From contig CAMUZR010000012.1 of NCBI GenBank assembly GCA_947165255.1, forward strand, positions 1 through 64,000: a stretch of DNA of 64,000 nucleotides. The letters are read 5' to 3'. Shown piece after piece: positions 25,188-34,890 of this stretch. This DNA is from an uncultured Bacteroidales bacterium (GTDB lineage: Bacteria > Bacteroidota > Bacteroidia > Bacteroidales > P3). How positions within the stretch are numbered: position 1 is the stretch's first letter; the number at the start of each line of letters is the position of its first letter. Both the position numbers and the translations under genes were made by a program. Below the pieces are notes generated by a model. It was not told the origin of the DNA. It made no database searches and saw only the letters and a program-made list of their open reading frames with translations.

Positions 25188-25748
25188 TTATAGTGGATTG
25201 ACTTTGGCCGGAACCGACATGGGGAAGTTGAGTCTGTCGACTTCTTTCAAGGGGTCGATATGGAGGGTGGCTTCGAGACCGAACTGGCTTATGATGGCAG
25301 AGAGTTGGGCATCGGCATCGTCGGACAGGAGCATACGGTAGAGCTCGTCGAAGGAGGTGCGGTAATGGAAGCGCCGGTAGAGGTCGAGGTAGGTGCCTTT
25401 GAAGCAGCGGTTCAGTATTTTGGCATAGATGATGGCGGAGTCGGGGGTGAATTGCGCCCGTGCCAGTTCGACGACTTTGGAGCCGCTAATCCAGATGATG
25501 CTGTCGGACTGGATGCGGATTTGCCCATTGGCGGTATAGCCTTGTGCCGAGCCACTGAAGTTGGCAGTGTAGTAGTGTGGGATGTAGGTGGGCACGGTTT
25601 CGTCGACTACGACGGAGGGAGCGCTGTCGGCGGGCGCCGTGCCGGGGGCGGGGACGGCGGGACGGGAGGCTTCTTTATGGCTGCGGCAGCCGGAAGCGAC
25701 AAGCAACGCTAAGGCCAGGAGGGGGAGGAGGAGGCGGTTTACTGACAT
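25188..25748 (-). CDS. DUF4292 family lipoprotein
   Basis: 186 residues; lipoprotein signal with LVASGC at residues 16-21. The body has YYTANFSGSAQGYTANGQIR and SDSIIWISGSKVVELARAQF TPDS-type sequence, characteristic of DUF4292 (a LolA-like envelope family). It seems short at the C-terminus compared with typical members, ending soon after the ATLHIDPLKEVDRLNFPM strand. It overlaps the end of the TPR lipoprotein gene by 10 nt, a pairing common in Bacteroidota. Confidence 0.82.
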   Translation of the reverse strand: MSVNRLLLPLLALALLVASGCRSHKEASRPAVPAPGTAPADSAPSVVVDETVPTYIPHYYTANFSGSAQGYTANGQIRIQSDSIIWISGSKVVELARAQFTPDSAIIYAKILNRCFKGTYLDLYRRFHYRTSFDELYRMLLSDDADAQLSAIISQFGLEATLHIDPLKEVDRLNFPMSVPAKVNPL

Positions 25749-27061
25749 TTTTCTTGGATGGTTTGGTTAAGTTCTTTTACTCGGTTGTCGCCGGGAGATA
25801 CCATTAGGCAGCGGTCGATATTTTGCCGGGCTTGCTCGCAGTCGCCCAATTCGGCGTAGCCCTGGGCTAGAACGAGGTAGGGGAGCAGGTGCAGGGGGAA
25901 GAGTTCGGCGGCCTGCCGGGCATGCTCGAGCAGGGTGGGGTTGGCGGCGCCGGCCATGCTTTCGCATAGCAGCAGGGCTTCCCACACCTCATAGTGGCTC
26001 TTGTCTTCCGTTAGTTTCAGGGCGAATTGGGTGGCGGCTTCGTCATAACGTTCCTGCGCGGCCAGCAGTTGGCCATAGAGGAATGCATGCTGGCTGGAGC
26101 CGGCACATTGCAGGGCCACGGTGTCGGCTAGGAGCATGCAGGGTTTGCTGTAGGCGGTAAAGAAGTTTTTGTTGTGGAGGAATTCGACGAGGTAGGTCAG
26201 CCGGTCGGAGCAGCTGACTTCGGGATTGAGGACACCGAGCCGCACATGGCGGTAGGTTTGGAGCAGGTTGCCCATGGCCAGGTAGCACGAAGCCATGGAG
26301 ATGTGGATGTTTTCGTCGTCGGGGTCGCTCTCGAGGATGCGGTGGTAGTATTGTAGCGCCTTTTCGTAGTTTTTCTCGCTCATGTAGCTCTCGGCCAGAA
26401 TGGCGTTGTAACGGCTTTCGTTGGGCATGGCTTCGGAGAGTTTTTCCAGCTCTTTCCGCGCTTTCTCGGTTTTGCCAATGGCAGACCAGAGCTTTTGCTT
26501 TTGCAATGAGACGGACTCGGTGACGCCAAACTTTTTCTCTACGCGGTCCAGCGCATCGATGCTTGCGGTGACGTTGTTGGTCATAAGGTAGGCATTGGAT
26601 AGGTCGTAGTAGAGGTCAGGACGGTCGGGATTGCGTTTGACGATGTCTTCCCAGGTGGCGGTGAGGTTTTTGGCGTCTTGCCGGCGTTCGTAGATGCGGG
26701 CCAGCTGGAGTTCGTACCAGAGGTTGTCGCTTTGGGCTCGGAAGGCTTGGAGGGTGTGGTAGAGGGCACTGTCCAGCCAGCCAACGGTTAGATAGATCTT
26801 GCCCAACTCAAAGTGGGCGGGTGCGTAAGCGGGGTTGGATTGCAGTATCTTTTGGTATCCTTCGACAGCCTCTTGGGGTTTGCCGATCAGCATTTGGGTG
26901 GTGGCATCGATTTGCTGTGCCTCGGTCTTCAACTGCTCTTCGGTTACCTCGACGAGGGGCTTGCGCTGAAAGCGCGTGTCGGTGACGGGGGTTGCCTTGC
27001 GGGAAGTGGAGCAGGATGCAGTTATTAATAATATGAGTAAGATGTATATAATCTTTTTCAT
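25739..27061 (-). CDS. TPR-repeat lipoprotein
   Basis: 440 residues. Signal MKKIIYILLILLITASC with the lipidated Cys at 17. From about residue 50 on, TPR units follow (PQEAVEGYQKILQSNPAYAP, YEKALQYYHRILESDPDDEN and others), giving a superhelical protein-protein interaction scaffold in the periplasm or outer membrane. Likely first gene of the eight-gene minus-strand run down to 21157. No clear promoter motif was found upstream. Confidence 0.88.
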   Translation of the reverse strand: MKKIIYILLILLITASCSTSRKATPVTDTRFQRKPLVEVTEEQLKTEAQQIDATTQMLIGKPQEAVEGYQKILQSNPAYAPAHFELGKIYLTVGWLDSALYHTLQAFRAQSDNLWYELQLARIYERRQDAKNLTATWEDIVKRNPDRPDLYYDLSNAYLMTNNVTASIDALDRVEKKFGVTESVSLQKQKLWSAIGKTEKARKELEKLSEAMPNESRYNAILAESYMSEKNYEKALQYYHRILESDPDDENIHISMASCYLAMGNLLQTYRHVRLGVLNPEVSCSDRLTYLVEFLHNKNFFTAYSKPCMLLADTVALQCAGSSQHAFLYGQLLAAQERYDEAATQFALKLTEDKSHYEVWEALLLCESMAGAANPTLLEHARQAAELFPLHLLPYLVLAQGYAELGDCEQARQNIDRCLMVSPGDNRVKELNQTIQEKCQ

Positions 27062-27459
27062 CGTCTTATTATTTTCTTTCTCACTAACTATTTTTTTCCT
27101 TTTTTATTGCGCAGAGGGGCAATTAATTCGTTTTCATGCACGGAGAAGGACGGCGGACAGGGTGGGTATAGAGACTGCGCCAAGCCCCTGTGCGAAAGGG
27201 AATGCCGGGCAGGGGTAAAAGGATGGTGTGTCTTGGGCTGGTAGTGGCAGGATGGGCTGAGTTGTGGCAGAGAGAAATGTGGAAGTTTAAAAAAAATCAA
27301 AAAAAGCAAAAAAAATTTTTTATGTCAAAAAAATGCTATATATTTGCAACGATTTAATGAAAGTGAAAGAACCCTCTAAGCAATGACGCAAGGATTTGTG
27401 GTCGAGAGTTTTGAACTCTATAAATTGAAAATTAATTATTCATCAAAATTACAAACAAA
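27062..27459. other. 398-nt intergenic region with T9SS-gene promoter
   Basis: Divergent upstream region of the TPR lipoprotein gene (minus) and the first T9SS cargo gene (plus). The plus promoter has -7 box TATATTTG (27339-27346) preceded by a long A/T-rich stretch; transcription would start near 27352 and give a leader of about 108 nt. I see no RNA gene or conserved structure. Confidence 0.6.
27339..27346 (+). promoter_or_regulatory. -7 box of the first T9SS cargo gene
   Basis: TATATTTG in an A-tract-rich region; the -33 position holds TTTT. The A-tracts may act as an UP-like element, which fits the strong codon bias of the gene. Confidence 0.6.
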
Positions 27460-30030
27460 ATGAAAAAAACATTAATGGTTCTAACTTTCGCTCTGTGCGC
27501 AACGTTTGTTTTCGCTCAGACGGCTACTCCTAAAATGAAGGAGATTAAAGCTCCCACCAAGGCAGCCCAAGTCCAGAACGACTACAGCAGATCCATCTTC
27601 ACGAAAGATGCTGCCCCTATCGTTTATGTTGACTTCTCTGCTGAGAACAGTGGCTATTCCACTGGTGTTGTCACCGGCGGTTTGGAAGGCCATGCTGAGA
27701 GCTACGGTTTCGCCACTTGGCACCGTTGGGCTAACGTGGAAGACTCCACCCTCGTCGCTGCTTCTCAGACCTATCCTGCTCTTACCCAGGCTTTCGGCGG
27801 TCCCACTCAGTGGGCTGCCGGTATGAGAAGTCGTCTCGACACTACTGTCTCTTCTGCCGAAAACGGCTTCATGATGATGTCTCTCTATGACCAGCGTACT
27901 CCCTACTCCGGCAACTTCAATGCTTTCATCCGTATTGACAACATTGATGCTAGCGATGCTGAGGTTCTTGATGTTGAGTTTTATCAGTTCTATTATAAAT
28001 ACTATGATAACTGCTATATCGACTACTCCATCAATAATGGTACAAGCTGGAACGAGGTGGAAATCAACGTCAATGGCGTTGACATGGGTATCAACGACAT
28101 TAGCCGTGGCATGGTAAGATACACCCTGCCCACTTCTGCTGTCGGTCAGACTATTTCTATCCGTATCCGTTACAAAGCTCTTGACGCCAGCCGTGAATCT
28201 TACGGCTATTGGTGGATGCTTGATGATGTAAGCGTCTACGCCTGCGAAGCCAACCGTGTCAAGGCTTACGCTCAGGAATTTGTCGAGGGTAACTATGCTT
28301 TGATTCCCCAGAACATGACTATCAACCCCGCTTGGTATTCCAAGGTGCTGAACAATGGTGCTTACGACCAGACCAACCTTACCGTTGACCTCTACCACAT
28401 TGATGCTTTCGACCAGTCCTCCATCATCTGCAGCTACAATAACGGTACTCTCCCCCTCAACACCAGAAAAGAAGTGATTGCTGACCTTAGAGGTTGGCTG
28501 CTCCCCGATTCTCTTGGATATCGTGGTTGGTACGAGTACAGCCCCTTCGTTGCTCACGGTTCCGGTACGGCTCTGCCCACTGCCACTGCTGGCGACAACT
28601 ATATGTATGCTAAAATTTCCAACGACAGCATAAGCTACACCTACGACACTATGTACTACCAGGTTACCACCGCCAACTCCGCTAACGAATATCGTTGGGG
28701 TCACGATAACGGTGTGCTGACCTACAGCCCCTCCAACCACTACCTGTTCGGCTATGTCCAGGGTGCAGACGGTAACTGGTATGTTACTGAAGATCCTCAG
28801 GAAGTTCATTTCTACGATGCTGGTTACTACCTCAACAACCGTTACACTACTGACGCCGTTGTTCCCGAAGGTTGGGCAATCCTCGGTGCCGAACTCGTAG
28901 CCTCTCCCGCAAACGGCTTCCACTCCACTGGTGCTAAGATTTCTCCGATTCTCTTTAAGGATGCTTATACCGGTGGTTCTGTCGAATTCCATTCCGTCAA
29001 CACTGGCGCTAACGTGAAGACCATCACCGATGCCGATGTTAACGACAGCACCGTTATTGGTCGTCTGAGCAATGGCTATCGCGAGATGGGCCAGTACAAC
29101 ACTGTCTTTATCCCCTTCCCCGAGCAGCCCGCTCTCGAACCTAACACTTCTTACCGCGTTGGATACGTAATGGAAGAAGACGGCTATTTCGCAGTTGCTC
29201 AGGAAGCTCAGGGCAGCTACCGTATGGCTAGCCCCACCCGTGATGGCTATGACACCATTATCTATTTCGGTAACAGCGACGCTACCGCAAAATGGGCTCA
29301 TAACTTCCTCCCCAACCAGTATCAGGTCTTCATGCACGATCCTTCATACGGTGGAACAGGCAATGGCTCTACTTTCGCCAGCTGGTATGTTGAGACTTAC
29401 TGTCCTATGATTCGCCTTGTCGTCGGACCCGCTCGTGAAGTTGCTCGTCGCAACATTAAGGTTGAGTGCGAGAATACTGAATACGGTGAGGCTGCTTATG
29501 CTGGTCATGATGTTTGCGATACCACCATCACTCCTGCTGAGGGTTCTTCCGCTCAGGTGACTGGTACTTCTGCCGAGGGTGCTATCGTTTCCCAGGTTAT
29601 TGTTGACGGTGTTGTAGCAGAGCCTTATGATGAGGAGACCGAGACTGGCGATCCTAACTTCACTCTCAGCCACGACACTACTGGCGGCGTCAATGTTTGG
29701 GTTGCTATCTACACCTTCCGGAACATTACTGAGGACCACACTATCAAGTTCGTCTTCGAAGAGGCTCAGTCTATTGACCCCGTTGCTGCTAACGTTCGCA
29801 TGAAGCTCCAGCCCAACCCCGCTACTTCTCAGGTTAAGCTGAACATCGAGGGTGTTGAAGGTATGGTCAACTGCATGCTCATTGACATGAGCGGCCGCGT
29901 TGTTTACAACCAGAACCTCAACGCTGCTTCTGAACAGACTATCAACGTGAGCAATCTTGCCAAGGGTGCTTACTTTGTCCGTATCACCAATGACAAGTTC
30001 AGCAAAGTTGAAAAGCTGATTGTTCGCTAA
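27460..30030 (+). CDS. T9SS-secreted surface protein, copy A
   Basis: 856 residues. Signal peptide MKKTLMVLTFALCATFVFAQ. The N-terminal third (about 45-260) has a jelly-roll-like module ending YGYWWMLDDVSVYA, resembling MAM/cleaved-adhesin domains; the middle contains several beta modules. The C-terminus is a type A T9SS sorting domain: LQPNPATSQVKLNIEGVEGM then CMLIDMSGRVVYNQNLNAAS and NLAKGAYFVRITNDKFSKV. Function unknown; surface-attached or released. Codon use is strongly biased to C/T-ended codons, the sign of a highly expressed gene. Paralog of the next gene. Confidence 0.9.
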   Translation: MKKTLMVLTFALCATFVFAQTATPKMKEIKAPTKAAQVQNDYSRSIFTKDAAPIVYVDFSAENSGYSTGVVTGGLEGHAESYGFATWHRWANVEDSTLVAASQTYPALTQAFGGPTQWAAGMRSRLDTTVSSAENGFMMMSLYDQRTPYSGNFNAFIRIDNIDASDAEVLDVEFYQFYYKYYDNCYIDYSINNGTSWNEVEINVNGVDMGINDISRGMVRYTLPTSAVGQTISIRIRYKALDASRESYGYWWMLDDVSVYACEANRVKAYAQEFVEGNYALIPQNMTINPAWYSKVLNNGAYDQTNLTVDLYHIDAFDQSSIICSYNNGTLPLNTRKEVIADLRGWLLPDSLGYRGWYEYSPFVAHGSGTALPTATAGDNYMYAKISNDSISYTYDTMYYQVTTANSANEYRWGHDNGVLTYSPSNHYLFGYVQGADGNWYVTEDPQEVHFYDAGYYLNNRYTTDAVVPEGWAILGAELVASPANGFHSTGAKISPILFKDAYTGGSVEFHSVNTGANVKTITDADVNDSTVIGRLSNGYREMGQYNTVFIPFPEQPALEPNTSYRVGYVMEEDGYFAVAQEAQGSYRMASPTRDGYDTIIYFGNSDATAKWAHNFLPNQYQVFMHDPSYGGTGNGSTFASWYVETYCPMIRLVVGPAREVARRNIKVECENTEYGEAAYAGHDVCDTTITPAEGSSAQVTGTSAEGAIVSQVIVDGVVAEPYDEETETGDPNFTLSHDTTGGVNVWVAIYTFRNITEDHTIKFVFEEAQSIDPVAANVRMKLQPNPATSQVKLNIEGVEGMVNCMLIDMSGRVVYNQNLNAASEQTINVSNLAKGAYFVRITNDKFSKVEKLIVR

Positions 30031-30052
30031 GTTTTAGCGCATAATTTATAAG

Positions 30053-30089
30053 AAAGCACAAGGTGCACCGCATCTTGTGCTTTTTTTTT
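30053..30089 (+). terminator. Terminator of T9SS copy A
   Basis: AAAGCACAAG / CTTGTGCTTT stem with an 8-nt loop, then a run of T. A second small hairpin CGCTAA/TTAGCG spans the stop codon (30025-30039). Both structures recur after copy B. Confidence 0.85.
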
Positions 30090-30095
30090 ATTCCG

Positions 30096-30127
30096 TTTGG
30101 CTATTTCATTTTTTATTGTTAAATTTG
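30096..30127 (+). promoter_or_regulatory. Promoter of T9SS copy B
   Basis: TTTG (30096-30099), 20 nt, TAAATTTG (30120-30127), followed by a leader of about 110 nt. So copy B can be transcribed separately from copy A. Confidence 0.6.
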
Positions 30128-30242
30128 CAGTGTGGTTATGGTTGGGATGATGTTGTTTTTTTCTCACTGCAATTTGCAGCTATTCAGTGTCCTGCATTTT
30201 TTTGTCCAGCCGCCGCTATTATGAATTAAAATTGTTGTAATT

Positions 30243-32789
30243 ATGAAAAAGACATTTTTATTCCTCGCTTTTGCCTTGTGTGCAACACTGGTTTTTGCAC
30301 AGTCGGCCACCCCTCACCACAAGGCGTTGATGGTTCCCTCACGTGCCGTTCCCCAAGAGAGAGACTGTGGCTCTTCGCTCTTCACTAAGGATGCAGCCCT
30401 CCTTCGTTTGGTTGATTTCTCTACCCCTAACGTAGGCTATTCTACCGGGGTTGTCACCAGCGGCCCCGATGCCCACGGACAGAATTACGACTTCGCCGTT
30501 TGGCAACGCTGGGCTGACGTGGAAGACGCCACCCTCGTCGCTGCTTCCGATACCTATCCTGCTCTTACCCAGGCTTTCGGCGGTCCCACTCAGTTTGCTA
30601 CCGCTATGAGAAATCGTCTCGACACTGCAATGTGTTCGTCTAACAACGGCTTTATGATGATTGTGCCGTTTGAACAGCAGACCCCCAATTCGGGTAATTT
30701 CAATGCCTATATCCTCTTTGACAGCATTGACGCTACCGGTGTTCGAGGTTTGGAGGTTTCTTTTTTCCAGTTTTTTCGCGGGGTTCATGACCACTGCTAT
30801 GTGGGCTATTCCGTTGACGGCGGTAATGCCTGGACTGAGGCGGAAGTAAACATTATTCATTGGTGGATGTCTGACTATGATCGTAGCGTTGTGTGTCATT
30901 TTTTGCTTCCTTCTGATACTATCGGTAACTTGTCTGTACGCATTCGCTATCAGTCGTCAGATTCGAGTAACCCGGTATATGGTTATTTTTGGTGCATCGA
31001 TGATGTTAGTATTAAACCGATTCCTCTTAATCGAATCTCCACCCACCCACAGGAATATGTGGAGGGCGACTATGCCATGGTTCCGCAGGGTATGACTATC
31101 AACCCTGCCTGGTACAGCACCATTCGTAATACCGGCTTAGTTGGCCAGACCAATGTGCGGACGAATCTCTTACACATGGATGCATCTGATAATGCGGAAG
31201 TCTTTGCCAGCTACGACAATGGCTCCCTGCCCGTGGGTTCTTCAATGGCCGTCATCGCAGACCACAACGGTTGGCTGTTCACTGATTCGCTCGACTACCG
31301 TGGCTGGTATGGTTACATCGACCACACGCCGCATGGCCAGGGCTCACCGCTACCCACCGCTGAGCTTGGCGATCATTATATGTTTGCCCAGGTGGTTACG
31401 GACAGCATTTCGGTTAATTATGATACGATGTATTACCAGGTGACGGCTCCGAATAGTAATAATGAGTACCGCTGGGCTCATGACAACGGGGTGCTGGTTT
31501 ACTCTCCGGATAATTATTATGTATTTGGCTATACCAATGAAGATGGAAACTGGTATGTAAGTGAATATGAGGAGGATGTGAAATTTTATATGCCAGGCTA
31601 TTCGGTCACTTCCCGCTATACCACCGACCAGGTGGTGCCCGAGGATTGGGTTATCCACGGAATGGAGATTGTTGCTTCGCCCGTGGACGGATTCCACAGC
31701 ACGGGTGCTAAAATATCCGCAGTGCTCACGGTGGATTCTTATAATGGGAACCTAGTTGATTTCAGGCCTGTCTATACCGGTGCCAATGTGAAGACGGTCA
31801 CCGATGCAGATGTCAACGACAGCACCGTGATAGGCCGAAACAGCAATGGCTACCTGCAACAAGGGGAGTATAACACTATCTTTATTCCCTTCCCCGAGCA
31901 GCCCGCCCTCACTCCGAACACTTCGTTCCGCGTGGGTTATGCCTTGGAGGATACTGCATATTTCCTTCCGGCTCAGGAGGCGCAAGGGAAATACTGTTTG
32001 GCTTCCCCCACACGTGAAGGCTATGACACCATTATTTATTTTCGCAACAATAGTTCCACTGCAAAGTGGGCACACTATTTCGCCACAAATCAGTACGAGG
32101 TCTTCGTGAAGGATCCTTCTTTCGGTGGATTAGGCACTGGCGCTACTTTCGCCAGCTGGTATAGATACGACCACCCTATGATTCGTTTGGTTGTCGGTCC
32201 CAGCCGCCCCATCACACGTCAGAATGTGTTGGTGGAGTGCGAAAACGGGACGTTCGGCCGTGTGCTCTTTAACGGCGAGGAGGTTTGCGGCACTACAATC
32301 ACGCCCGCCCAAGGTGGCTCGGCCACTGTCGATATGGAGACAGGGACGGGCATTGTGCATGTCTTTGTGGACAGCATGGATGTGCAGCCATGGGACGAGA
32401 ATGCGGGGACAGGCGACCGGAATTACCGCCTCGGTTACGACCCGGATTCGGCAGTGTGGACCGGCCGTTACACCTTTGAGAATATCCAGACGGACCATTC
32501 CGTCAAGATTGTTTTTGCAGAGCGTTTGTCGGTCGACCCCGTTGCCGCTAATGTCCGACTCAATCTCCAGCCCAACCCCGCTACGGATCGGGTTAAGCTG
32601 AATATTGAAGGGGTCGAGGGGAATGTGAGCTGTAAGCTGATTGACATGAGCGGCCGCGTGGTTTACGACCGCACTTTCGATGCTACCACGGCTCAGAGTA
32701 TCGATGTGAGCAATCTGGCCAAGGGAGCTTACTTTGTCCGTATCACTAATGACAAGTTCAGCAAAGTTGAAAAGCTGATTGTTCGCTAA
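30243..32789 (+). CDS. T9SS-secreted surface protein, copy B
   Basis: 848 residues, paralogous to copy A over its whole length with the same layout: signal peptide MKKTFLFLAFALCATLVFAQ, jelly-roll-like module ending GYFWCIDDVSI, beta modules, and a type A sorting domain ending NDKFSKVEKLIVR, identical in the last 20 or so residues. Codon bias is weaker than in copy A. Short stretches are nearly identical even at third positions (for example around 30520-30630 against 27750-27860, and the 3' end), pointing to gene conversion. Function unknown. Confidence 0.9.
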   Translation: MKKTFLFLAFALCATLVFAQSATPHHKALMVPSRAVPQERDCGSSLFTKDAALLRLVDFSTPNVGYSTGVVTSGPDAHGQNYDFAVWQRWADVEDATLVAASDTYPALTQAFGGPTQFATAMRNRLDTAMCSSNNGFMMIVPFEQQTPNSGNFNAYILFDSIDATGVRGLEVSFFQFFRGVHDHCYVGYSVDGGNAWTEAEVNIIHWWMSDYDRSVVCHFLLPSDTIGNLSVRIRYQSSDSSNPVYGYFWCIDDVSIKPIPLNRISTHPQEYVEGDYAMVPQGMTINPAWYSTIRNTGLVGQTNVRTNLLHMDASDNAEVFASYDNGSLPVGSSMAVIADHNGWLFTDSLDYRGWYGYIDHTPHGQGSPLPTAELGDHYMFAQVVTDSISVNYDTMYYQVTAPNSNNEYRWAHDNGVLVYSPDNYYVFGYTNEDGNWYVSEYEEDVKFYMPGYSVTSRYTTDQVVPEDWVIHGMEIVASPVDGFHSTGAKISAVLTVDSYNGNLVDFRPVYTGANVKTVTDADVNDSTVIGRNSNGYLQQGEYNTIFIPFPEQPALTPNTSFRVGYALEDTAYFLPAQEAQGKYCLASPTREGYDTIIYFRNNSSTAKWAHYFATNQYEVFVKDPSFGGLGTGATFASWYRYDHPMIRLVVGPSRPITRQNVLVECENGTFGRVLFNGEEVCGTTITPAQGGSATVDMETGTGIVHVFVDSMDVQPWDENAGTGDRNYRLGYDPDSAVWTGRYTFENIQTDHSVKIVFAERLSVDPVAANVRLNLQPNPATDRVKLNIEGVEGNVSCKLIDMSGRVVYDRTFDATTAQSIDVSNLAKGAYFVRITNDKFSKVEKLIVR

Positions 32790-32811
32790 GTTTTAGCGCA
32801 AATTTTATAAG

Positions 32812-32850
32812 AAAGCACAAGATGCAGATGCACCTTGTGCTTTCTTGTTT
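32812..32850 (+). terminator. Terminator of T9SS copy B
   Basis: AAAGCACAAG (32812-32821) / CTTGTGCTTT (32834-32843), then TCTTGTTTT. Same stem as after copy A, with a different loop. Confidence 0.8.
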
Positions 32851-32911
32851 TATGTCATGGAGGACTGGAGGTTTTCCTTTATTGGTGGATTGTGCTTAGG
32901 AGAGGTTAGGT

Positions 32912-33775
32912 TTATAGGATGTTGCCTAGCTGCTCTTTTATCTTCTCCAGTTCGTCTTTCATTTGCACTACGATTTTCTGAATTTCCACATGGTTGGCTT
33001 TGGAGCCGGTGGTGTTGATTTCGCGCCCCATCTCCTGGGCGATGAAGCCAAGCTTTTTGCCGCTGCCTTCTTCGGTATCCATGGTCTGGCGGAAGTAGTC
33101 GATGTGTTTCTGCAGGCGGATTTTCTCCTCGGTGATGTCTAATTTTTCGAGATAGTAGATTAGTTCCTGTTCGAATCGGTTTTGGTCTATTTCCTTAATT
33201 GCGGCTTCGGCAAAATATTTATGTATTCGCTCTTTGGCAGTTTCGATTCGTTCGTTTTCATATTGAGGGATTTGGCCGAGCTTCGCTTCTATTAGGTCGA
33301 TATGTTTTACGAAATCCTTCTGCAGGATGCTGCCTTCGTGGATGCGGGTTTGTTCCACCTCAGAAATGGTTTCCTGAAGGGTCTGGGCAACGGTGGCCCA
33401 GTCTTCGTCGCTCAGTTCGTTGGTACTCTGGGAGTCCCATACGTCGGTCATTCCGATGAGGGTCTCGAAAATATGTTTGTCGGAGCAGTTGAGGGTGTCG
33501 GCTAGTTGCGATAGCTCCTGATAGCGTTGGGAGACCAGCGTTTTGTTAATTCGGTTGGCACATACGGTGTCGCTTTCTTCGGTGATGAGTACTTCTACCT
33601 TTCCCCGCTCCAGTTGGCCCAGCATGCTACGGATTTCCATCTCGTGGGCATGGAGGAATGAGGGGACCTTGACTATTAGGTCGAGGGCTTTGCTATTGAG
33701 GGTTTTTATTTCGATGTTAAGTTTTCGTTCGCTAACGGTGCATTGCTTTTTGGCAAAGCCAGTCATTGATTTCAT
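32912..33775 (-). CDS. yicC: YicC family endoribonuclease
   Basis: 287 residues. MKSMTGFAKKQ is the signature N-terminus, and the C-terminus has FIAQEMGREINTTGSKANHV as in the family. YicC of Escherichia coli and its relatives have been described as endoribonucleases acting on small RNAs; conservation here suggests the same. The usual downstream partner gmk is absent: the gene ends against the T9SS terminator. It lies 8 nt after apbE. Confidence 0.93.
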   Translation of the reverse strand: MKSMTGFAKKQCTVSERKLNIEIKTLNSKALDLIVKVPSFLHAHEMEIRSMLGQLERGKVEVLITEESDTVCANRINKTLVSQRYQELSQLADTLNCSDKHIFETLIGMTDVWDSQSTNELSDEDWATVAQTLQETISEVEQTRIHEGSILQKDFVKHIDLIEAKLGQIPQYENERIETAKERIHKYFAEAAIKEIDQNRFEQELIYYLEKLDITEEKIRLQKHIDYFRQTMDTEEGSGKKLGFIAQEMGREINTTGSKANHVEIQKIVVQMKDELEKIKEQLGNIL

Positions 33776-33783
33776 ATTTCGCT

Positions 33784-34812
33784 TTATTTTATTTCTTTGA
33801 TGATTTCTTTAAATTTAGGGGTGGCGAGGGTTTTGTACTCGCCGTGGTCGTCGTAGATGAAAAATACGGCTTGGATGTCAGGGTTGTCAGGGTGGTCTTG
33901 AATGAATTGTAACGATTTTTCCAGTCCCATTACCATGAAGGAGGTGGCCATGGCGTCGGCATACCACGATTCTTTGCTGACTACCGAGACGCTAAGCAGC
34001 GAGTGGCTTACGGGGCGTCCGGTGGCGGGGTCGATGGTGTGGGAGTAGCGCACCCCTTCTTTTTCATAGTATTTGCGGTAGTTTCCAGAGGTTACTACGG
34101 ACTTGTTGTCGAGGTGAATGGCGGTTTCGATCTGTTTCTGGCTATATTTTGTTTCGGCGGGGCGCTCTATGCCCACAGTCCATAGTTCGCCATTGCTTTT
34201 TTTGCCTTTGGCTATTACTTCACCGCCTACATCGATTAGATAGCTTTTCAGACCTAATCGGTCGAATAATTGGGCGATAAGGTCGGAGGTGTAGCCTTGG
34301 GCGATGGCATTGAAGTCGTATTCTATTTGCGGCAGTTTTCGCAAAGCATAGACCCCTTGCTGTGGGGTAGGGGAGATGATGGTGCTATCCTTCCGTATGA
34401 ACGAAAGGATACTGTCGATTTCGCGGTCGGAAACATCTTGGCGGTTCTTAAATCCGAAGCCATACAGATTGACCAAGGTGCCAATCTTGCAATTGAATGC
34501 GCCCTGTGTATAGCGGTTTATCTCTAGTGATTTCAGCAGTATGTCGCGGAACATTTCGCTCACGAGGGAGTCTTCGTTGCGATTGACTCGCCGAATGATA
34601 GAGCTATCTACCCATAGGTTGGCAGTGAGGTCGAAATCGTGAAGCAGTGAGTCTACTTGGGGCTGAAAGTTGCGCCCTTGTGCATCGTAGTAGATAATGC
34701 TATAGTAGGTGCCCTGCGTTTCGCCCTGCAGCCGAATGGGTTCGTCGCTCCGATGGCCACAAGCGGTGAGGAGCAGTAGCGCCAAAAAAAAGATGGGGGA
34801 AGATTGTTTCAT
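33784..34812 (-). CDS. apbE: FAD:protein FMN transferase ApbE
   Basis: 342 residues. Lipoprotein signal with LLLLTACG (Cys18), so it is anchored to a membrane and acts in the periplasm. Family motifs: TQGTYYSIIYYDAQG, then YDFNAIAQGYTSDLIAQLFD, YLIDVGGEVIAKGKK and HTIDPATGRPVSH. ApbE covalently attaches FMN to Thr residues of subunits such as NqrB/NqrC and RnfG. No Nqr or Rnf gene is in this window. Upstream of yicC. Confidence 0.95.
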   Translation of the reverse strand: MKQSSPIFFLALLLLTACGHRSDEPIRLQGETQGTYYSIIYYDAQGRNFQPQVDSLLHDFDLTANLWVDSSIIRRVNRNEDSLVSEMFRDILLKSLEINRYTQGAFNCKIGTLVNLYGFGFKNRQDVSDREIDSILSFIRKDSTIISPTPQQGVYALRKLPQIEYDFNAIAQGYTSDLIAQLFDRLGLKSYLIDVGGEVIAKGKKSNGELWTVGIERPAETKYSQKQIETAIHLDNKSVVTSGNYRKYYEKEGVRYSHTIDPATGRPVSHSLLSVSVVSKESWYADAMATSFMVMGLEKSLQFIQDHPDNPDIQAVFFIYDDHGEYKTLATPKFKEIIKEIK

Positions 34813-34826
34813 TTATATTGTTTACT

Positions 34827-34863
34827 AAAAAGCGTCCGACACTTGTGTGCCGAACGCTTTTTT
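34827..34863 (-). terminator. Terminator after the Cys-repeat T9SS gene
   Basis: AAAAAGCGT / ACGCTTTTTT outer stem with inner CG and CAC/GTG pairs and flanking A and T runs. Reads in both directions, but the gene ending here is on the minus strand. Confidence 0.85.
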
Positions 34864-34890
34864 GAGTGGAAGTCACCCAGGATAGGCGAC

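Noticed and set aside
27481..29337. 618-codon minus-strand frame opposite T9SS copy A
   Set aside because: By-product of strong codon bias in the real gene; no signal peptide or family likeness, and copy B lacks an equivalent frame.
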